NCBI GenBank assembly: GCA_949710005.1
Contig: OX453274.1
Location: 31,045,940 to 31,109,939, forward strand
Direction of reading: 5' to 3'
Length of the DNA stretch: 64,000 nucleotides
From: Ricordea florida
Taxonomy: Eukaryota; Cnidaria; Anthozoa; Corallimorpharia; Ricordeidae
The position numbers and the translations under genes were made by a program. The notes below the pieces were generated by a model. That model saw only the letters and a program-made list of their open reading frames with translations, had not been told where the DNA came from and did not search any database. Below are positions 1 to 10,686 of the stretch, piece by piece. Positions within the stretch are counted from its first letter, which is position 1, and the number at the start of each line of letters is the position of its first letter.

Positions 1-370
1 ACAAAAATCTTACTGTGTTGGAAAAAGGTTCTCCATTTCACATTAATTTTTTTGCTAACAGGAATGCTCATGCCATTCCTGTTTATACTGATGCAAACAT
101 CCTGCTAATTAGCTTTCTCTATTTAAAATAAAGTCTGTATCGTACCTGATGCATGATATTTATACTAATACTGCACCCTCAACAATTGTTAATTTGGTCT
201 CACTTACATCATCTATTCACACATAACAAAAGATCATCTTTGAAAAATAATATGTACATCAAAAAATTTAATCTTGAAAAACTAAGACTAGCCATCCCAA
301 TTTTTGGCGCTAAGTTATGGAAAGAGATACCAGATAGAATGAGAGATATGTCAAAAAAAGTTTTGAAATG
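1..370 (+). pseudogene. 3' end of a LINE (non-LTR retrotransposon), RT C-terminus
   Basis: The first 240 bases are clearly related to 45042-45275, which there follows a reverse transcriptase in the same orientation. The end of the block encodes a C-terminal tail with FGAKLWKEIPDRMRD, a typical closing motif of CR1/L2-like LINE polyproteins. Several indels relative to the other copy and breaks in frame show it is dead. The rest of the element lies left of the window. The LINE assignment is firm; the clade is an inference. Confidence 0.6.
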
Positions 371-2190
371 AAAATTAATCAGTGTACTCTTTGAAATATT
401 AAAGACAAAGATGATAACCTTGCTGCAACAATGACAACACGTGAAATAAAATTGCATAATTCTATACTTTAGCTTCTTTCAAAGCTTGCATTTAATAGAT
501 TTGTTCCCCTTGCTTTGTCTTACACATAAATTTGTCCTCTTTTTCTTTGCTTTTTACTTATTACTTATAATACCTGATCTGTAACAGAATTCATTTGGCA
601 CGCCATGACCAGCATTTTTTTGGCTAAAAGCGTGCCAAGAAATTGTACAGGCAATATTATGATAATAAATGTCTTGTTTTCTCTTGTCTGTATGTGCACT
701 GAATACACATATTAGAGAAACTGGACAGACTGCAATACAACTAGTTTACCAGTGCTCTCTTTTTGCTCTGGATCTGTTTGCAATGAATAAGATTTTTCTG
801 CCATCATCCATCCATCCTCACCCTTTTAGAAGGATATTGTCAACCCTTAAAACAATACTACAATGCATAGCTTATAAATCATGACATGGTCTTATAGGAG
901 AAACATAAAATTATTTGAAAGATACTCAACAAAGCAAATTTATTCCTCCAATATGGTAGCCTTAATATACTTGATCATGACCACAAGTACAAAATAAGGT
1001 GTTTTGTAAGTGATTTTAACACATCACGACCCCGGACGATCAAACTCAACAATCATAATATGTTTTCTTATTTTAAATTATAAACAGCAAAAGAAATCAA
1101 GCCATCCTCAGAGATTTTCGTTCTTGTTTTCTGCATGGGTTTTGCACTATTGGCTAGCTAGTCTTTAAAAGGTAGCATTGTTTGCTAGATATGCAAAAGT
1201 ATTGTTACTAGTATTAGCAAAACTGAGTGACAAATATTAAGCTCTCCTTAGAAATCGTTGTTCTTTGAAAGCTCCAAAGAATTTGATTAAGGATAATGGG
1301 CTAATACAAGAAGATGAAGGTTCCTGGAATTCCAAAAGCCGGTTTAATTATATATCTCTCATTTTTTCTTCCTAGGCAATTCTACCATAGAAAGGTTTTA
1401 AGGAAAGAAAATATAAATGAGATTACTTTGCAATTATCATAGCAGGGGTAAAGGGTATCAACCTAGTACAAATAACTTAGGAATTACAGGGATTTTTAAA
1501 ACTCCAATTACTGAACTCCCTCATTGTGTTTTTATTCCTCATGGGAATCCTAATATAGAATGTTTTCAAATGGTAAGATTTTTTTCCTACGGATTTTCTC
1601 CATTACGAAGCAATAATTCCAATATTCGCAAAAGTTTTGTTTAAGTGTTTGAGCAATGCTGTTAATTGCAGTACTGTTATGGATTTCTAAAATCCGGAAA
1701 GATTGACTATCTCTGTTACTTTGATTTTTCCATCCGAATTCCGCTTGAAAGAGCTAAAGAACAAGAGATCAACCAGGTTGACAACACCAAACTCGTCCGC
1801 CCTTTTTGCCTTTCGATGGGAAATGAAATAGTGGTGAGATCTACTCTCAACAACTTGTGAAAGTTTTTCGAATGTATGGCCTTTCTACACAAAATGAGCC
1901 CAAAAATTTGAAGCAGTATTTTCTGCTGCAGCCAATGTCTACATTTCAATCTGATCACTCTTTCACAAGTTTTAATTGAAACAATAAATATTCACGACAA
2001 TATGTGTCGCAGGAAATAAAAGAACAAACCGTCGGACTAATCAAATCCAACAATTAATTTTTAGAGAATTCTTCTTCATTTGTGGAAAACAGGAAAAATA
2101 AGGAAAAAATAAAATAACTAAAAAATGTGCTAGAAAAAAAAGCCTCAATGTTTGTCACAATGAAAGAAATCTTTTCATTGGGAAAAGTTT
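371..2190. other. No recognisable feature
   Basis: AT-rich sequence with only short unrelated reading frames. I see no splice-bounded exon, tandem repeat or terminal inverted repeat that I can defend here. Confidence 0.5.
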
Positions 2191-2193
2191 GGG

Positions 2194-4019
2194 AGCAACT
2201 TCAGAATACCCGTCCACTTCATTAACATGTGTCTGGGGCTTTTGAAGAACGAGGTATATCACAATGGACTCTTTTGTTACTCATCAGTATGGTATTCTGA
2301 AGTCTAGTGAAAATTTGCGGTTTACAGTCACTTTGCACCACGGTCATTTTGCTCCCAGTCACTTCACTCCATATGAAAGTCACTTCGATCCACGTCATAG
2401 TTGCTTTGATTCACATCATATTAAATCAGATCAATTCATGTTTTTCTACATTTTAAATCACAGTTATGTGTATGAAAGCTGAAAAGAGATACATCCACCA
2501 TCACTTCAGACTGTGAGCAGTTTGAAGTAGAAAAATTATGGACCATTGGGTTGATGTTCTACATGTATTCGAGTGTTGTTGAAAACTGTCAGTTTACTTT
2601 AACCTGGGCTTCCCTCCTCGCCAGTCAAACTTTTCATCCTCAACTTTTCCTAAAGAAAATTTTAAGAAGGGCCGCATTTAGATGAAAGTACTTGAAAATT
2701 AAGAAAGAGAGAAAAGTGCCCCAAATCGTAAATGGCATGGAATGATCATGATCAAAAATATATTGTTCTTGATTAGTAATCAAAGAGCTCTGTGAGCAAT
2801 GGCATCCAATTTTATCTATGATGTCACTGTCTAAGCGTGAGATCAGGTTAAAATCATAGATATGTCATCCTGCATTAACACACATAAAATGGAAGTAAAA
2901 AAAAAGAACAAGGAAAAAACTGTTCCCGGCAGGGAACACCGAAGAGGAATGATCACCGCTAGACTACTGAGCAAGTCAAGCATGCATACTTGATTGAGTT
3001 TACACCTGAGTGATTGAGTGAGTGACAAATCATCCCCTCGCAATATGTCATTCTGCATTAACATGCACAGATGACATAAAAAGGAAACAGAGTTTTTATT
3101 GACAATTGTACGCTTTTACGTCAACAAAATGAATGAGGTGCCAATGTTTCAGTAGAGTCTTAATAAGATTCGGAGTTGCACAATTCTTTCTTCTTTTTAA
3201 AACTACAAGAATTCTTTAACCGAATTCGTTCTCAGTAAACAAGCAAAAGTGAAACTGGCGAAGAAATCTTCTTCATCAGATGAACCTTGAAACTCATCAG
3301 CTCCACCAGAAGTCACTTTCAGAACCAAATTGCTGTTTTCAAAAATTCGTGAAAAATCGTAAACCGAGCGTATTCTCGCAAGTTTGGTCTCAAATGAAAG
3401 CTAATTTTATGCATGTCATGTTTCACTGCATTTCAATTCTCAGGGGAGTATAGTTTCTTAGCTACAGCCTATCAAAGGGTGCCACACCTGACAGGGTGCA
3501 TGAGTGGGCATTGGATTTTTAGAGGGATTATTATGCGGGATGATGTAGTCAGCCAGCATATAAAATTCGGTAGCGCATTCTTTTCGTCATCTTGGGAGTT
3601 AACTTTCCCGTATCCCGAGCCCGTTCCGAAAAAATTGAGTGATTTTTATTGGCTGTAACTCTGAATCACGTGCAAGTCAGGTTGGATTGCACCATGGATA
3701 TCCATGATCGCACAATCAGCAAAAAAACATACTGCGTCAGCAATTTTAAACCAACACATCTCGCGTAAACGCCTTCATGGAACGATCTGACTTTTATTTT
3801 GGAACGATCTGACACCGACTAGGTAACAGCTAGATATCGCATACATCAAGGAAATAAACTGTTGAACTCCTTTCCTTCATAATGGTCGAGGAATACTCTT
3901 TCTTTCATAAATAACGATCAAAGCGTGAAAGCGTGAATGCCATTTGTATCTTTATGGATCTTTACTAAACTGAAACATGTAAATGAAGTCCTGAAGTGGC
4001 GGGGTATTCTAAAGTTGCT
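2194..4019. repeat. Candidate inverted-repeat element (CCGCCACTTCA family)
   Basis: The left edge reads agcaacttcagaatacccg followed by tccacttcattaacat. The right edge at about 3976-4019 is its imperfect reverse complement (gtggcggggtattct then aaagttgct). The same terminal motif recurs at 4282-4372, 45286-45306, 46839-46875, 47087-47123, 47143-47179 and 47391-47427, so it marks a dispersed family. No matching target-site duplication is visible. The interior has no recognisable gene, and part of it (2620-2665 and 3195-3240) matches 47750-47850 with about 0.5 kb extra here, so another insertion may sit inside. Confidence 0.4.
2205..2580 (+). repeat. Dispersed repeat, copy 1 (also at 45283-45680)
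   Basis: Begins at the tccacttcattaacatgtg end and runs through blocks such as gaagaacgaggtatatcaca and tttgcaccacggtcatttt. The same order with scattered substitutions is found at 45283-45680. There are frames but none shared and intact between copies, so this is most likely non-coding. Confidence 0.65.
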
Positions 4020-4281
4020 GGATACAGAGGAACGATATGACTTGGAACGAAATGGGAGCAACTTTATAAATATACGTAAATTGAAAACATATACTGCATA
4101 CAACTATGGATTTCCCACGAATTAGAGTTCGCCCTTTGCTATTTACAGAATACGCCATAGTTCAACGCGCACAGGAATGTGACCATACAGTATGCGTTCA
4201 CCTTTTTGGTTTCACAAACAAAGCATCAGACCCAAACAAAGCATCACTTCGGCTGCGAACGAGCCTAGAGGCGCTAGACTG

Positions 4282-4372
4282 ATACCCGTCCACTTATTTA
4301 CATATTAGTCATAAGTTGCTCCTCTGCTTCCGATTTATGTTAATGAAATGGCGGGTTACATTAAAGTTTAGC
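4282..4372. repeat. Short palindromic copy of the CCGCCACTTCA family
   Basis: The left end gatacccgtccacttattta and the right end atgttaatgaaatggcgggt are inverted versions of each other across a short AT-rich loop. It is probably a minimal MITE of the family described at 2194-4019. Confidence 0.35.
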
Positions 4373-4810
4373 CCTTATTTCTCCATAAAATATAGACAAC
4401 ATCATCTAATATGATGATTTCTCGATAGTCGGACACGGAGTATTTTAAAGTTATGCGTCCGACAGCTCCAGTAAAGAGTGAAGGCTTTCTAAGCCCATGT
4501 AGATCTTTCAAAGTTTACCGTATGATGGACTGGTGTAGCTCTTCTAGAAATTTACATGAAGATTTGTGGCGGTCATCTTGTGCAACTGGACCTTCTTATT
4601 AATACTATTATGTTTAAGTTGGAAAGGACTATATACATTTGTTGTAATTTTCAGAAATTTATCGACTGTCGGACACGGAGTTTCCTTGTAATCTTCGACT
4701 TGTTTCACTGACGAAATTTACCTAAACGGTAACTTACCTTTTGAACGTCGAAGATTCCGACTGCCATGTAAATTAACCCTCCCAGCGTTAAAGAGCGTTT
4801 AAAATACGTC

Positions 4811-4860
4811 ACTTGGAGCTCCGACGAAGGACTAACGCTCGAAACGTCAGCACCTCCCAT
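4811..4860 (+). ncRNA. Decayed hammerhead ribozyme motif of a PLE
   Basis: In order the sequence shows helix I strand GGA-GCU (4815-4820), core CCGACGA (4821-4827), one extra A, stem II GGAC/GCUC with loop UAAC (4829-4840), GAAA (4841-4844), a minimal helix III ACGU, cleavage-position C (4848), then AGC (4849-4851) and UCC (4855-4857) closing helix I. The layout matches the short-stem-III type I hammerheads known from Penelope-like elements. Two changes suggest loss of activity: core U4 is C, and stem II contains an A-C mismatch. It lies upstream of the PLE remnant on the same strand, which supports the assignment. Confidence 0.5.
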
Positions 4861-5135
4861 TCACCTTACTCGATAGATTTTTCCAATTACCACTCTCAAA
4901 AGAGAAAAGTCCAAGACTGGAGCGAGCTAATTTGCATAAATGATGTTGGAGCGGCATGTCCGAGGCTGGGGGTGTTTTAGCAAATGTCCCATAAGCCTCT
5001 GCGGCGAAGCTCTTACCATGTGCTTTCTGAAACAAACATGGCGTCTTCACTTGAAACTATTCCAACAACGATCCCGCTTCTATTCAGTCCATTGCTAGCA
5101 CTGGAATCAGCCACATCCAACAGCTTGTTTCGCTA

Positions 5136-6333
5136 GTGGAACAAAGGCCAACAGCGGCATCAAGGTCTTCAAACGAGCTGCAAGTAGCGACTCCACGAGC
5201 TGGTACTGCTTTGGAGGAATTTCAATTACGAAGGCGATTCCCAACAGTTTCAGCAAGGTCAAGCAGGAATGCTGTAACAGGAAGGTATGAAAGATCCAAT
5301 ACTCTAGACCAGAAGCATCCAGAAAAACGAGGGATCAAACGAAAATATGTCGACCAACACTCCATAGCGACAAGAATCGCAAAAACAGAGGATTCAATCC
5401 TTAAACTGGAAAGACATTTGAACAATCGGACTTGTCCGAAATCATTGCAGTACTCTGCTCGGGCCAACATCGCGCCTGATACTACTTTCCAGAAGGAAAT
5501 CAAAGACATTAAACAAACTGCCGAACAGGTATTTGTTAACGCCCTCACGCGCTTCCACAAACGAAGGCTTGAAAGCCTTAGAAACAAATTAAGGACTAAG
5601 CCTTTACTTTCGTCCAGAAGACGTACTGATGTAAATAGGCAGAGTCGTTTTGAGTCGCAATCGGCGTCAAACATTGTAAACAACGACAATGTAAAACTAG
5701 CCGAATTGGAGAAAAGGCTCCTGGAACTTACGAATATTGTGTCAACACCTGTAAGCAACACAAATAAACGTGTGGAAAGTTACAACAGTGTATTCTCTGA
5801 ACCATCAGAGAGGGAAATCACTTTCCTCGACACAATAGTATATAAAGGGGATAGATTTCAAACTGACTCTATCCTAGATATCAGGACCCAATACAAGCCG
5901 ACAAAAACCTTCCAATACACGCATTTCACCTCATGTCACCCTCCGGGTGTAAAACGAGGTTTTATCAAAGGCGAAGCAACACGACTCCTCAAAAAACTCT
6001 TCACAGACTACATTTGAAGAGTGCCTCTCAAACTTCAAACTACGCCTCAAAACACGAGGATACCCTAATAAATTCATTGAGAGGTCCCTAACAGGAGTCT
6101 GCTTCGAAGACAGAAGGTTGGCCCTCCAACAAAGAAAAAAGACTCAAACGAGAGTCTTACCATTTGTCACGACATATCACCCAGCAGTGCTTGACCTAAA
6201 GAAAATTTTAATGGAAAACTGGGTTGTCATAAAAAACCAGCCGTTGCTGAAAAGCATCTATACAAAGCCTCCCATTATATCATACAGGAGAGGCAGATCT
6301 CTTAAAGATACGCTCGTTAGAACGAAGATTTGA
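5136..6333 (+). pseudogene. PLE ORF1-like region fused to RT C-terminus (internal deletion, frameshift)
   Basis: Residues 1 to about 225 are basic, with heptad-like Leu/Ile spacing (for example AELEKRLLELTNI), resembling the ORF1 or N-terminal region of a retroelement. It then runs directly into the late RT/thumb part of a Penelope-type reverse transcriptase: ITFLDTIVYKG, then THFTSCHPPGVKRGF, a hallmark of the family. All RT catalytic motifs (A, B, and C with the DD pair) are missing, so an internal deletion removed the palm. A frameshift near 6005 moves the rest to another frame (FEECLSNFKLRLKTRGYP to GRSLKDTLVRTKI), where a stop follows at 6331-6333. The GIY-YIG endonuclease expected next is absent. 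The first Met used is arbitrary because upstream codons in the 4974-5135 leader may also be translated. Confidence 0.7.
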
Positions 6334-6363
6334 CTGAAGGCTAAAATGCATCGCTACCAGAAC

Positions 6364-6687
6364 TCACGAGGGGAGTCCGTGTAGACTTGTCATTATCTTT
6401 TGTTTTTCAAAAGAATTCTTCAGGTGCTGCACAGGAACTTGAATCGCATTTGACGGAATACCAGTAGCACTTGTGAGACCATTCGACATGTCATTCAGCA
6501 GAAATGACAACGTGCCCGAAGCATCCACTAATCGACTCTTCGTTTGAATCAGAACGTCTGTCTCTAACTCATCAACACTAGGCAACAGATTAAGAACGCT
6601 TTTTAGATTCTGTAAGAAAAGCGCGAACCCACGTTCATTTCTCTCTCGTAACACCACTGGGCGTGACCGACGAGTACGAGCCGCCAT
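6364..6687 (-). CDS. Short unknown ORF in the inverted arm of the PLE remnant
   Basis: Encodes 107 residues starting MAARTRRSRPVVLRERN. It is basic at the N-terminus, then has a leucine-rich segment likely to form helices (LFLQNLKSVLNLLPSVDEL). It starts at the aaacaaacATGGCG sequence created by the inverted terminal arm, so it may be the N-terminal exon of a PLE ORF1 of related but different sequence, transcribed from the same terminal promoter. I do not recognise a domain. It could also be a chance frame. Confidence 0.3.
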   Translation of the reverse strand: MAARTRRSRPVVLRERNERGFALFLQNLKSVLNLLPSVDELETDVLIQTKSRLVDASGTLSFLLNDMSNGLTSATGIPSNAIQVPVQHLKNSFEKQKIMTSLHGLPS

Positions 6688-6739
6688 GTTTGTTTTACAT
6701 GCATTACCGCAGAGGCTTATGGGACATTTGCTAAAACTA

Positions 6740-7130
6740 CGAAAAAATAATTATGACTAACAAAAAAATAATTCTCGAATGGAAAAAATTAAATTATCAT
6801 TATATTATGAGTTGCGTAAGACAAAATCAATTAATTATCCAAAAAAATTATTATAGCACACAAAAAACTAATCCGCAACCGTAAAATAATCTGTGTAAAG
6901 GACAAAAATAATTTCAAAGAAGCATAATAATAAAGACGGCACATAAAAAAATAATTCCTGGTGAGGAAAAAATAATTGTGACGCATGGAAAAGTTAAAAA
7001 GAACACGAAAATAATTACAGGCATAGGAAAAAATAATTACAAACAGACAAAATATTAATAGCAGGTACTCATCAAATTAATTCATCAAGAGGGAAAAATT
7101 AATCATGCAATTTTGACCAGAACGGGCCTT
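6740..7130. repeat. AT-rich field of irregularly spaced AAAATAATT motifs
   Basis: About a dozen copies of (G/C)AAAA(A)ATAATT or close variants lie on the same strand, separated by about 10-35 unlike bases. It is not a simple tandem array because the spacers differ. No coding potential is seen. Confidence 0.5.
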
Positions 7131-7146
7131 CATAGTATGTCGCAAC

Positions 7147-7270
7147 GTCTCAAGTTGCCATATTGTTACTAACGCCATTAACTATTAACTCTCCTCGCGG
7201 GTGAGTTTCGTGTTTCAATTTAACGGTCACGAGGTGAGTTAATAGTTAAACAATTATGGCAACTTGAGAC
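7147..7270. repeat. Small palindromic MITE
   Basis: The ends gtctcaagttgccata and tatggcaacttgagac are inverted, and the inner segments ttaactattaactc and gagttaatagttaa continue the fold almost to the centre. Non-coding, 124 bp. Confidence 0.65.
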
Positions 7271-7275
7271 CTAGA

Positions 7276-7833
7276 GCGCTTACCATTTGAATGGAACTTT
7301 CGATGAATTTTTTGCGACAAATGGTACTGTCCTTTTTCTCGTCAACGGGAAACGGAACGGATTGATCTGTACCATTTGATCCGAAGTCTCGGATGCCAGT
7401 AAGCTGGGACCTAATATCAATGTTTTCCTGCACTACTTAACTCAAAAGCACGAACCGTTAGAACAAAAGAAAACCATAACAGTATCAACAACGAAAACTT
7501 AAAGCTTTCACACCTGGGGTGCGACAGATGTGTTGGAGGAACTGGAAGAGATTTGGCGAGAAGAACAAGTAGTTTTCGCATCGATTAACTTGTAAAACTT
7601 GATCATGATCATTCGCGATATCCGCCATGCTGTCATCTCGAAAATATTAACGTGAGCAACCTGGCACTGGTATTTTCAAATGGTACAGAAATTTCCGGAT
7701 ATTCCGGTACAACCGAGAAAAAGGTAATACCTTGGAAGGTATTACTTTTTTTCCGAAAACGTTCCACTGGAATAAACCGTTCCATTTGAACTTTTACCGG
7801 AATTTCCGGTTATTCCGTGCAAATGGTAAGCGC
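7276..7833. repeat. Candidate MITE with 13-bp inverted ends
   Basis: gcgcttaccattt at 7276-7288 and its exact reverse complement at 7821-7833. The interior has several internal copies of CAAATGGTA and of the palindromic pair AATTTCCGG/CCGGAATT. No gene. The target-site duplication is not clear, so the family is left open. Confidence 0.5.
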
Positions 7834-8087
7834 CCCTATTGTAAGCGTCGTATTAACATTGCGACAGACCGGTTAACGTTTGAAACTCGCAACGTGTAAA
7901 ACAACCTTCGCTCTGATTCAAATCGCCCCCAAAGCGGCAAAAAAAGACACCGGAACGCAGGTAAGTAAAAAACATTTTATTTCAAGATCATGTACAACTA
8001 ATACAGCGTTTGGGTTCCCTGTGGAAAAAGCTTGCTGGAAGAAGAGCACATTGAAAGACAGCAGGCGTCGTCTAAAGTTAGATTGTC

Positions 8088-8388
8088 CTTCTTGAGCCCG
8101 GAGAGCAAAAACGTCAGGCATGAGAACGTACAAAAAGAGCGAAAGAATTGCCGAAGAATCGCTGAGCCAATGATCAGTGGAACATCTGTGACAGCTGGTC
8201 AACCAACAACAGAATAGCGAGTCGGTGAAACTCGTTCTCTCAATTGAATCGTGCAAGGAAGGACAAGAAGGTTTTGCGAAAGTATTGGAAGAGGCTGACA
8301 ATCACAAGCCCGGTACTGGCGCAGTTATCCGCGAAATGTGGCAGATGGAGAAGAATCGAATCATTTCGCATCAACCAGGCCAAGAGTG
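8088..8388 (+). pseudogene. Broken exon-like frame of unknown family
   Basis: One frame reads through SGMRTYKKSERIAEESLSQ, meets two stops, then continues as NQQQNSESVKLVLSIESC and KPGTGAVIREMWQMEKNR, ending at a good splice donor (GTG then GTAAGAAG, 8389 onward). The frame continuity around isolated stops and the donor suggest a decayed exon rather than chance. I do not recognise the protein. It may belong to a DNA transposon of the neighbourhood. Confidence 0.3.
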
Positions 8389-8539
8389 GTAAGAAGTAAA
8401 ACACAAAGTGAACATCACTTGGTTTACCGCATTTCACCACTGGTGAGTCAGTTACAGTATGTATTTCGTTTTTGGTACAAGTACAGCAGATGGTGTATAA
8501 GACAAAGGAGAGTGTTTTTTTTAAGCTTTTAGAAAAAAA

Positions 8540-8691
8540 GATAAGATTTCCGTACAGGTCCCTACTTTATTATGCATTCTATAACTATACTATTTCGTTC
8601 TTCGAACACAAGAAATACTTGCACGTGCATTACACCAGACAAGACAGCTTCAGCATGCATAATGAATAGGGACCTGTGCGGAAATCTTACC
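8540..8691. mobile_element. MITE family A, copy 1 (8-bp TSD)
   Basis: A 152-bp element with inverted ends built on taagatttccgtacaggtcc and ggacctgtgcggaaatctta. It is flanked by gaaaaaaa (8532-8539) and gaaaaaat (8692-8699), an 8-bp target-site duplication with one mismatch. Copy 2 at 10388-10540 is in the opposite orientation. An 8-bp duplication fits hAT-, P- or Merlin-type transposases; none is encoded here. Confidence 0.8.
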
Positions 8692-8761
8692 GAAAAAATA
8701 TTGATGATGATGTTATGATGATGAAGGCCATGTGAATGAATGTTTTGTTCTGTTTAATTAT

Positions 8762-9339
8762 GCACCTATCAATGTTAAGCCGCAGGGGGGGGAGGCCGGG
8801 TATAGGCGGGGGATTTGACGTAATAAGTCTGCCCGTGGTAGGGACTTTTGATCATTCGTCGAGTCCCGGGGGTCGGGACTTTTGACTTTAACCGTTAGTA
8901 GCCTGGGCTCCACCGACGCCATCTTGGATTTTCGGCGCACGGAGAACTGGTAACCAGCAGACATCAAAATGGAGGCTGCGTCGGTTTCCGTGAAGAAGTA
9001 GTGGCATAACATTTTATGATAAGATACCAGAATTTCCTTGTTTTGCTTTCTTGTTCAGTAGTATCAGTTGATATTTTTCTATTAAATTGGATGTTACATT
9101 TTGAAGTTGTTGTTTCTTGCCTTTTTAACTTAATATAAATTTCTGTATATCCCTATTTTAATTCTTGTTTGACCAATGCCTTGACCTTTTTCTGGAGGGG
9201 GGGGGGATGGGGAATTTGCACTCTTTTGACCAGCGATAACGTCCCTGGGGTCGGGCATTTGAACAGAAAAAATGATCTGAGTTCAAATCCCCCGCCTATG
9301 CCCGGCCTCCCCCCCCAGCAGCTTAACATTGATAGGTGC
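8762..9339. mobile_element. MITE family B with about 60-bp inverted ends and 5-bp TSD
   Basis: The ends gcacctatcaatgttaagc and gcttaacattgataggtgc are inverted, followed on both sides by a G/C run and ggccgggtataggcggggga or its complement. The 578-bp unit is flanked by attat on both sides (8757-8761 and 9340-9344). Small frames inside are not conserved with anything I recognise. Confidence 0.75.
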
Positions 9340-9489
9340 ATTATGCCAACCCCCTGAACTAAGTAACGATAACCAATTGAGTCTAAAATGCCATTTTTCT
9401 CTCTCTTTTTTTCAAGAAACTGGAAGACAAAGTAATAAGTGGCCTAGGTGGGGCAGGTGCCTTGTGTGTTACGCAGTCTTTATGTTGTT

Positions 9490-9640
9490 TCATTGTGATT
9501 GTTGTTCCGTCTACCTGTTGTTCCGTTTTCTCCGCCAGTCGTTCTGGGGTCGTCGTTTACGTACGTCCTTGTTAGCTGTGTTATTGTTGGTCAGTTTTTT
9601 CCGCCAGAAGTTCTGGGGTCGTCGTTTTTGTCTGTCCCGT
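9490..9640 (+). repeat. Two imperfect GTTCTGGGGTCGTCG repeats
   Basis: gttctggggtcgtcgttta near 9541 and gttctggggtcgtcgttttt near 9612 are each preceded by ttttctccgccag or ttttttccgccag. The unit is about 70 bp and appears twice. Confidence 0.5.
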
Positions 9641-9731
9641 TTTATGTTGTTCCAGTTGTTCAGAAGTACAGTTGTGATATGTATCTGTCAAGACGTCACT
9701 TGAAGTAGACCAGTCATGAAATTTGACCCTA

Positions 9732-9836
9732 CCCCGTTAATACGGCCAGCCCGTTAATACGGCCACCCCGTTAATACGGCCACCCCGTTAATACGGCCAA
9801 ATTTCCATGGCCCGTTGGTGGCCGTATTAACGGGGT
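9732..9836. repeat. Four tandem CCCGTTAATACGGCCAC units plus an inverted unit
   Basis: Four nearly perfect 17-19-bp units cccgttaatacggccac from 9732 to 9800, then a 17-base spacer and one inverted unit (ggtggccgtattaacgggg, 9817-9835). The whole can fold as a hairpin. No gene. Confidence 0.85.
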
Positions 9837-10387
9837 TCTACTGTACTTTAAAACCGTAAGCTAACCAGGAAAAAACAGATAATAATATAAGATCCATTTG
9901 AGATACTCTTCCTAAAACTCGTGTACTGCCTTATCTATTTCGCTTTCATTGCTTATTATAATAACAGACTTTTCTGTTCTTGATGAAAGCCAAACAAATT
10001 GAAAACATATCTTCAAAAATCGATACATAAACAAATCTTTTATCGCGTTTGTGCTATTAGTTTCTTACCTTGTCTATTTCACAGTTTGTTTCTTTGTTTA
10101 GTAATAAAACATGTCTCACTTACACGGGTATTGAACTTGAAAATAAAGGAATTTAAATGTGAAAAAGCAGGCTTCAAAAGCACTAAAATTGATGCCGACA
10201 TGTTCATTTCATGGCTCCGCATAATTAAACGCACGACAAGGAAAAGTGATTGTCAACACGCGTGTAAACAAACATTCGCAGCACAAAATTTTACAATACC
10301 GGGATATTCAACGCATCAGTGAAATATTCTTAGCTAGCACTGCCTTGAGTTAAAGAGTATATTCCCGTTTCAAGCAGGAGCCCATGT

Positions 10388-10540
10388 GGTAAGATTTCCG
10401 CACAGGTCCCTACTTCATTATGCATGCTGAAGCTGTCTTGTCTGGTGTAATGCACGTGCAAATATTTATTGTGTTCGAAGAACGAACTAGTATAGTTACA
10501 GAATGCATAATGAAGTAGGGACCTGTGCGGAAATCTTACC
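10388..10540. mobile_element. MITE family A, copy 2 (perfect 8-bp TSD)
   Basis: The ends ggtaagatttccgcacaggt and acctgtgcggaaatcttacc form a 38-bp nearly perfect inverted repeat. The flanks are gcccatgt (10380-10387) and gcccatgt (10541-10548), a perfect 8-bp target-site duplication. It is inverted relative to copy 1 and slightly less diverged. Confidence 0.9.
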
Positions 10541-10686
10541 GCCCATGTTTCAAGCGATTTCTTAGACTCCGTAGATCCTGAGATATCGATTTTTTGGAGG
10601 ACAGATTTTTACAAGCGTCATTATTCTCAATGAAACATCGAAAACAATGGTTGTGAAACTTACTAATTGCACGCAAAAGGATACCA

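Larger units (their letters stand above)
4974..6739. mobile_element. Penelope-like element remnant with 31-bp inverted ends
   Basis: The remnant coding region (5136-6333) is bracketed by gttttagcaaatgtcccata plus 11 more bases at 4974-5004 and its exact reverse complement at 6709-6739. Beyond the 31 bp, both arms lead to aaacaaacatggcg, so each strand starts a small ATGGCG frame inward. A plausible reading is a PLE whose terminal repeat is present once direct and once as a partial inverted copy, which PLEs are known to do. A MITE that captured PLE sequence is the alternative. Confidence 0.5.

Noticed and set aside
1716-1958. Overlapping 64- and 80-residue frames near 1.7-1.95 kb
   Set aside because: Mutually antisense, no motif, no splice support.
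4426-4680. Repeated cgatagtcggacacggagt or cgactgtcggacacggagt segments as a possible ribozyme or tRNA-like structure
   Set aside because: Only two short copies, without a CUGANGA core or a cloverleaf.
5222-5761. 179-residue frame on the - strand
   Set aside because: Antisense to the PLE ORF1-like coding region, which has recognisable family motifs on the + strand.
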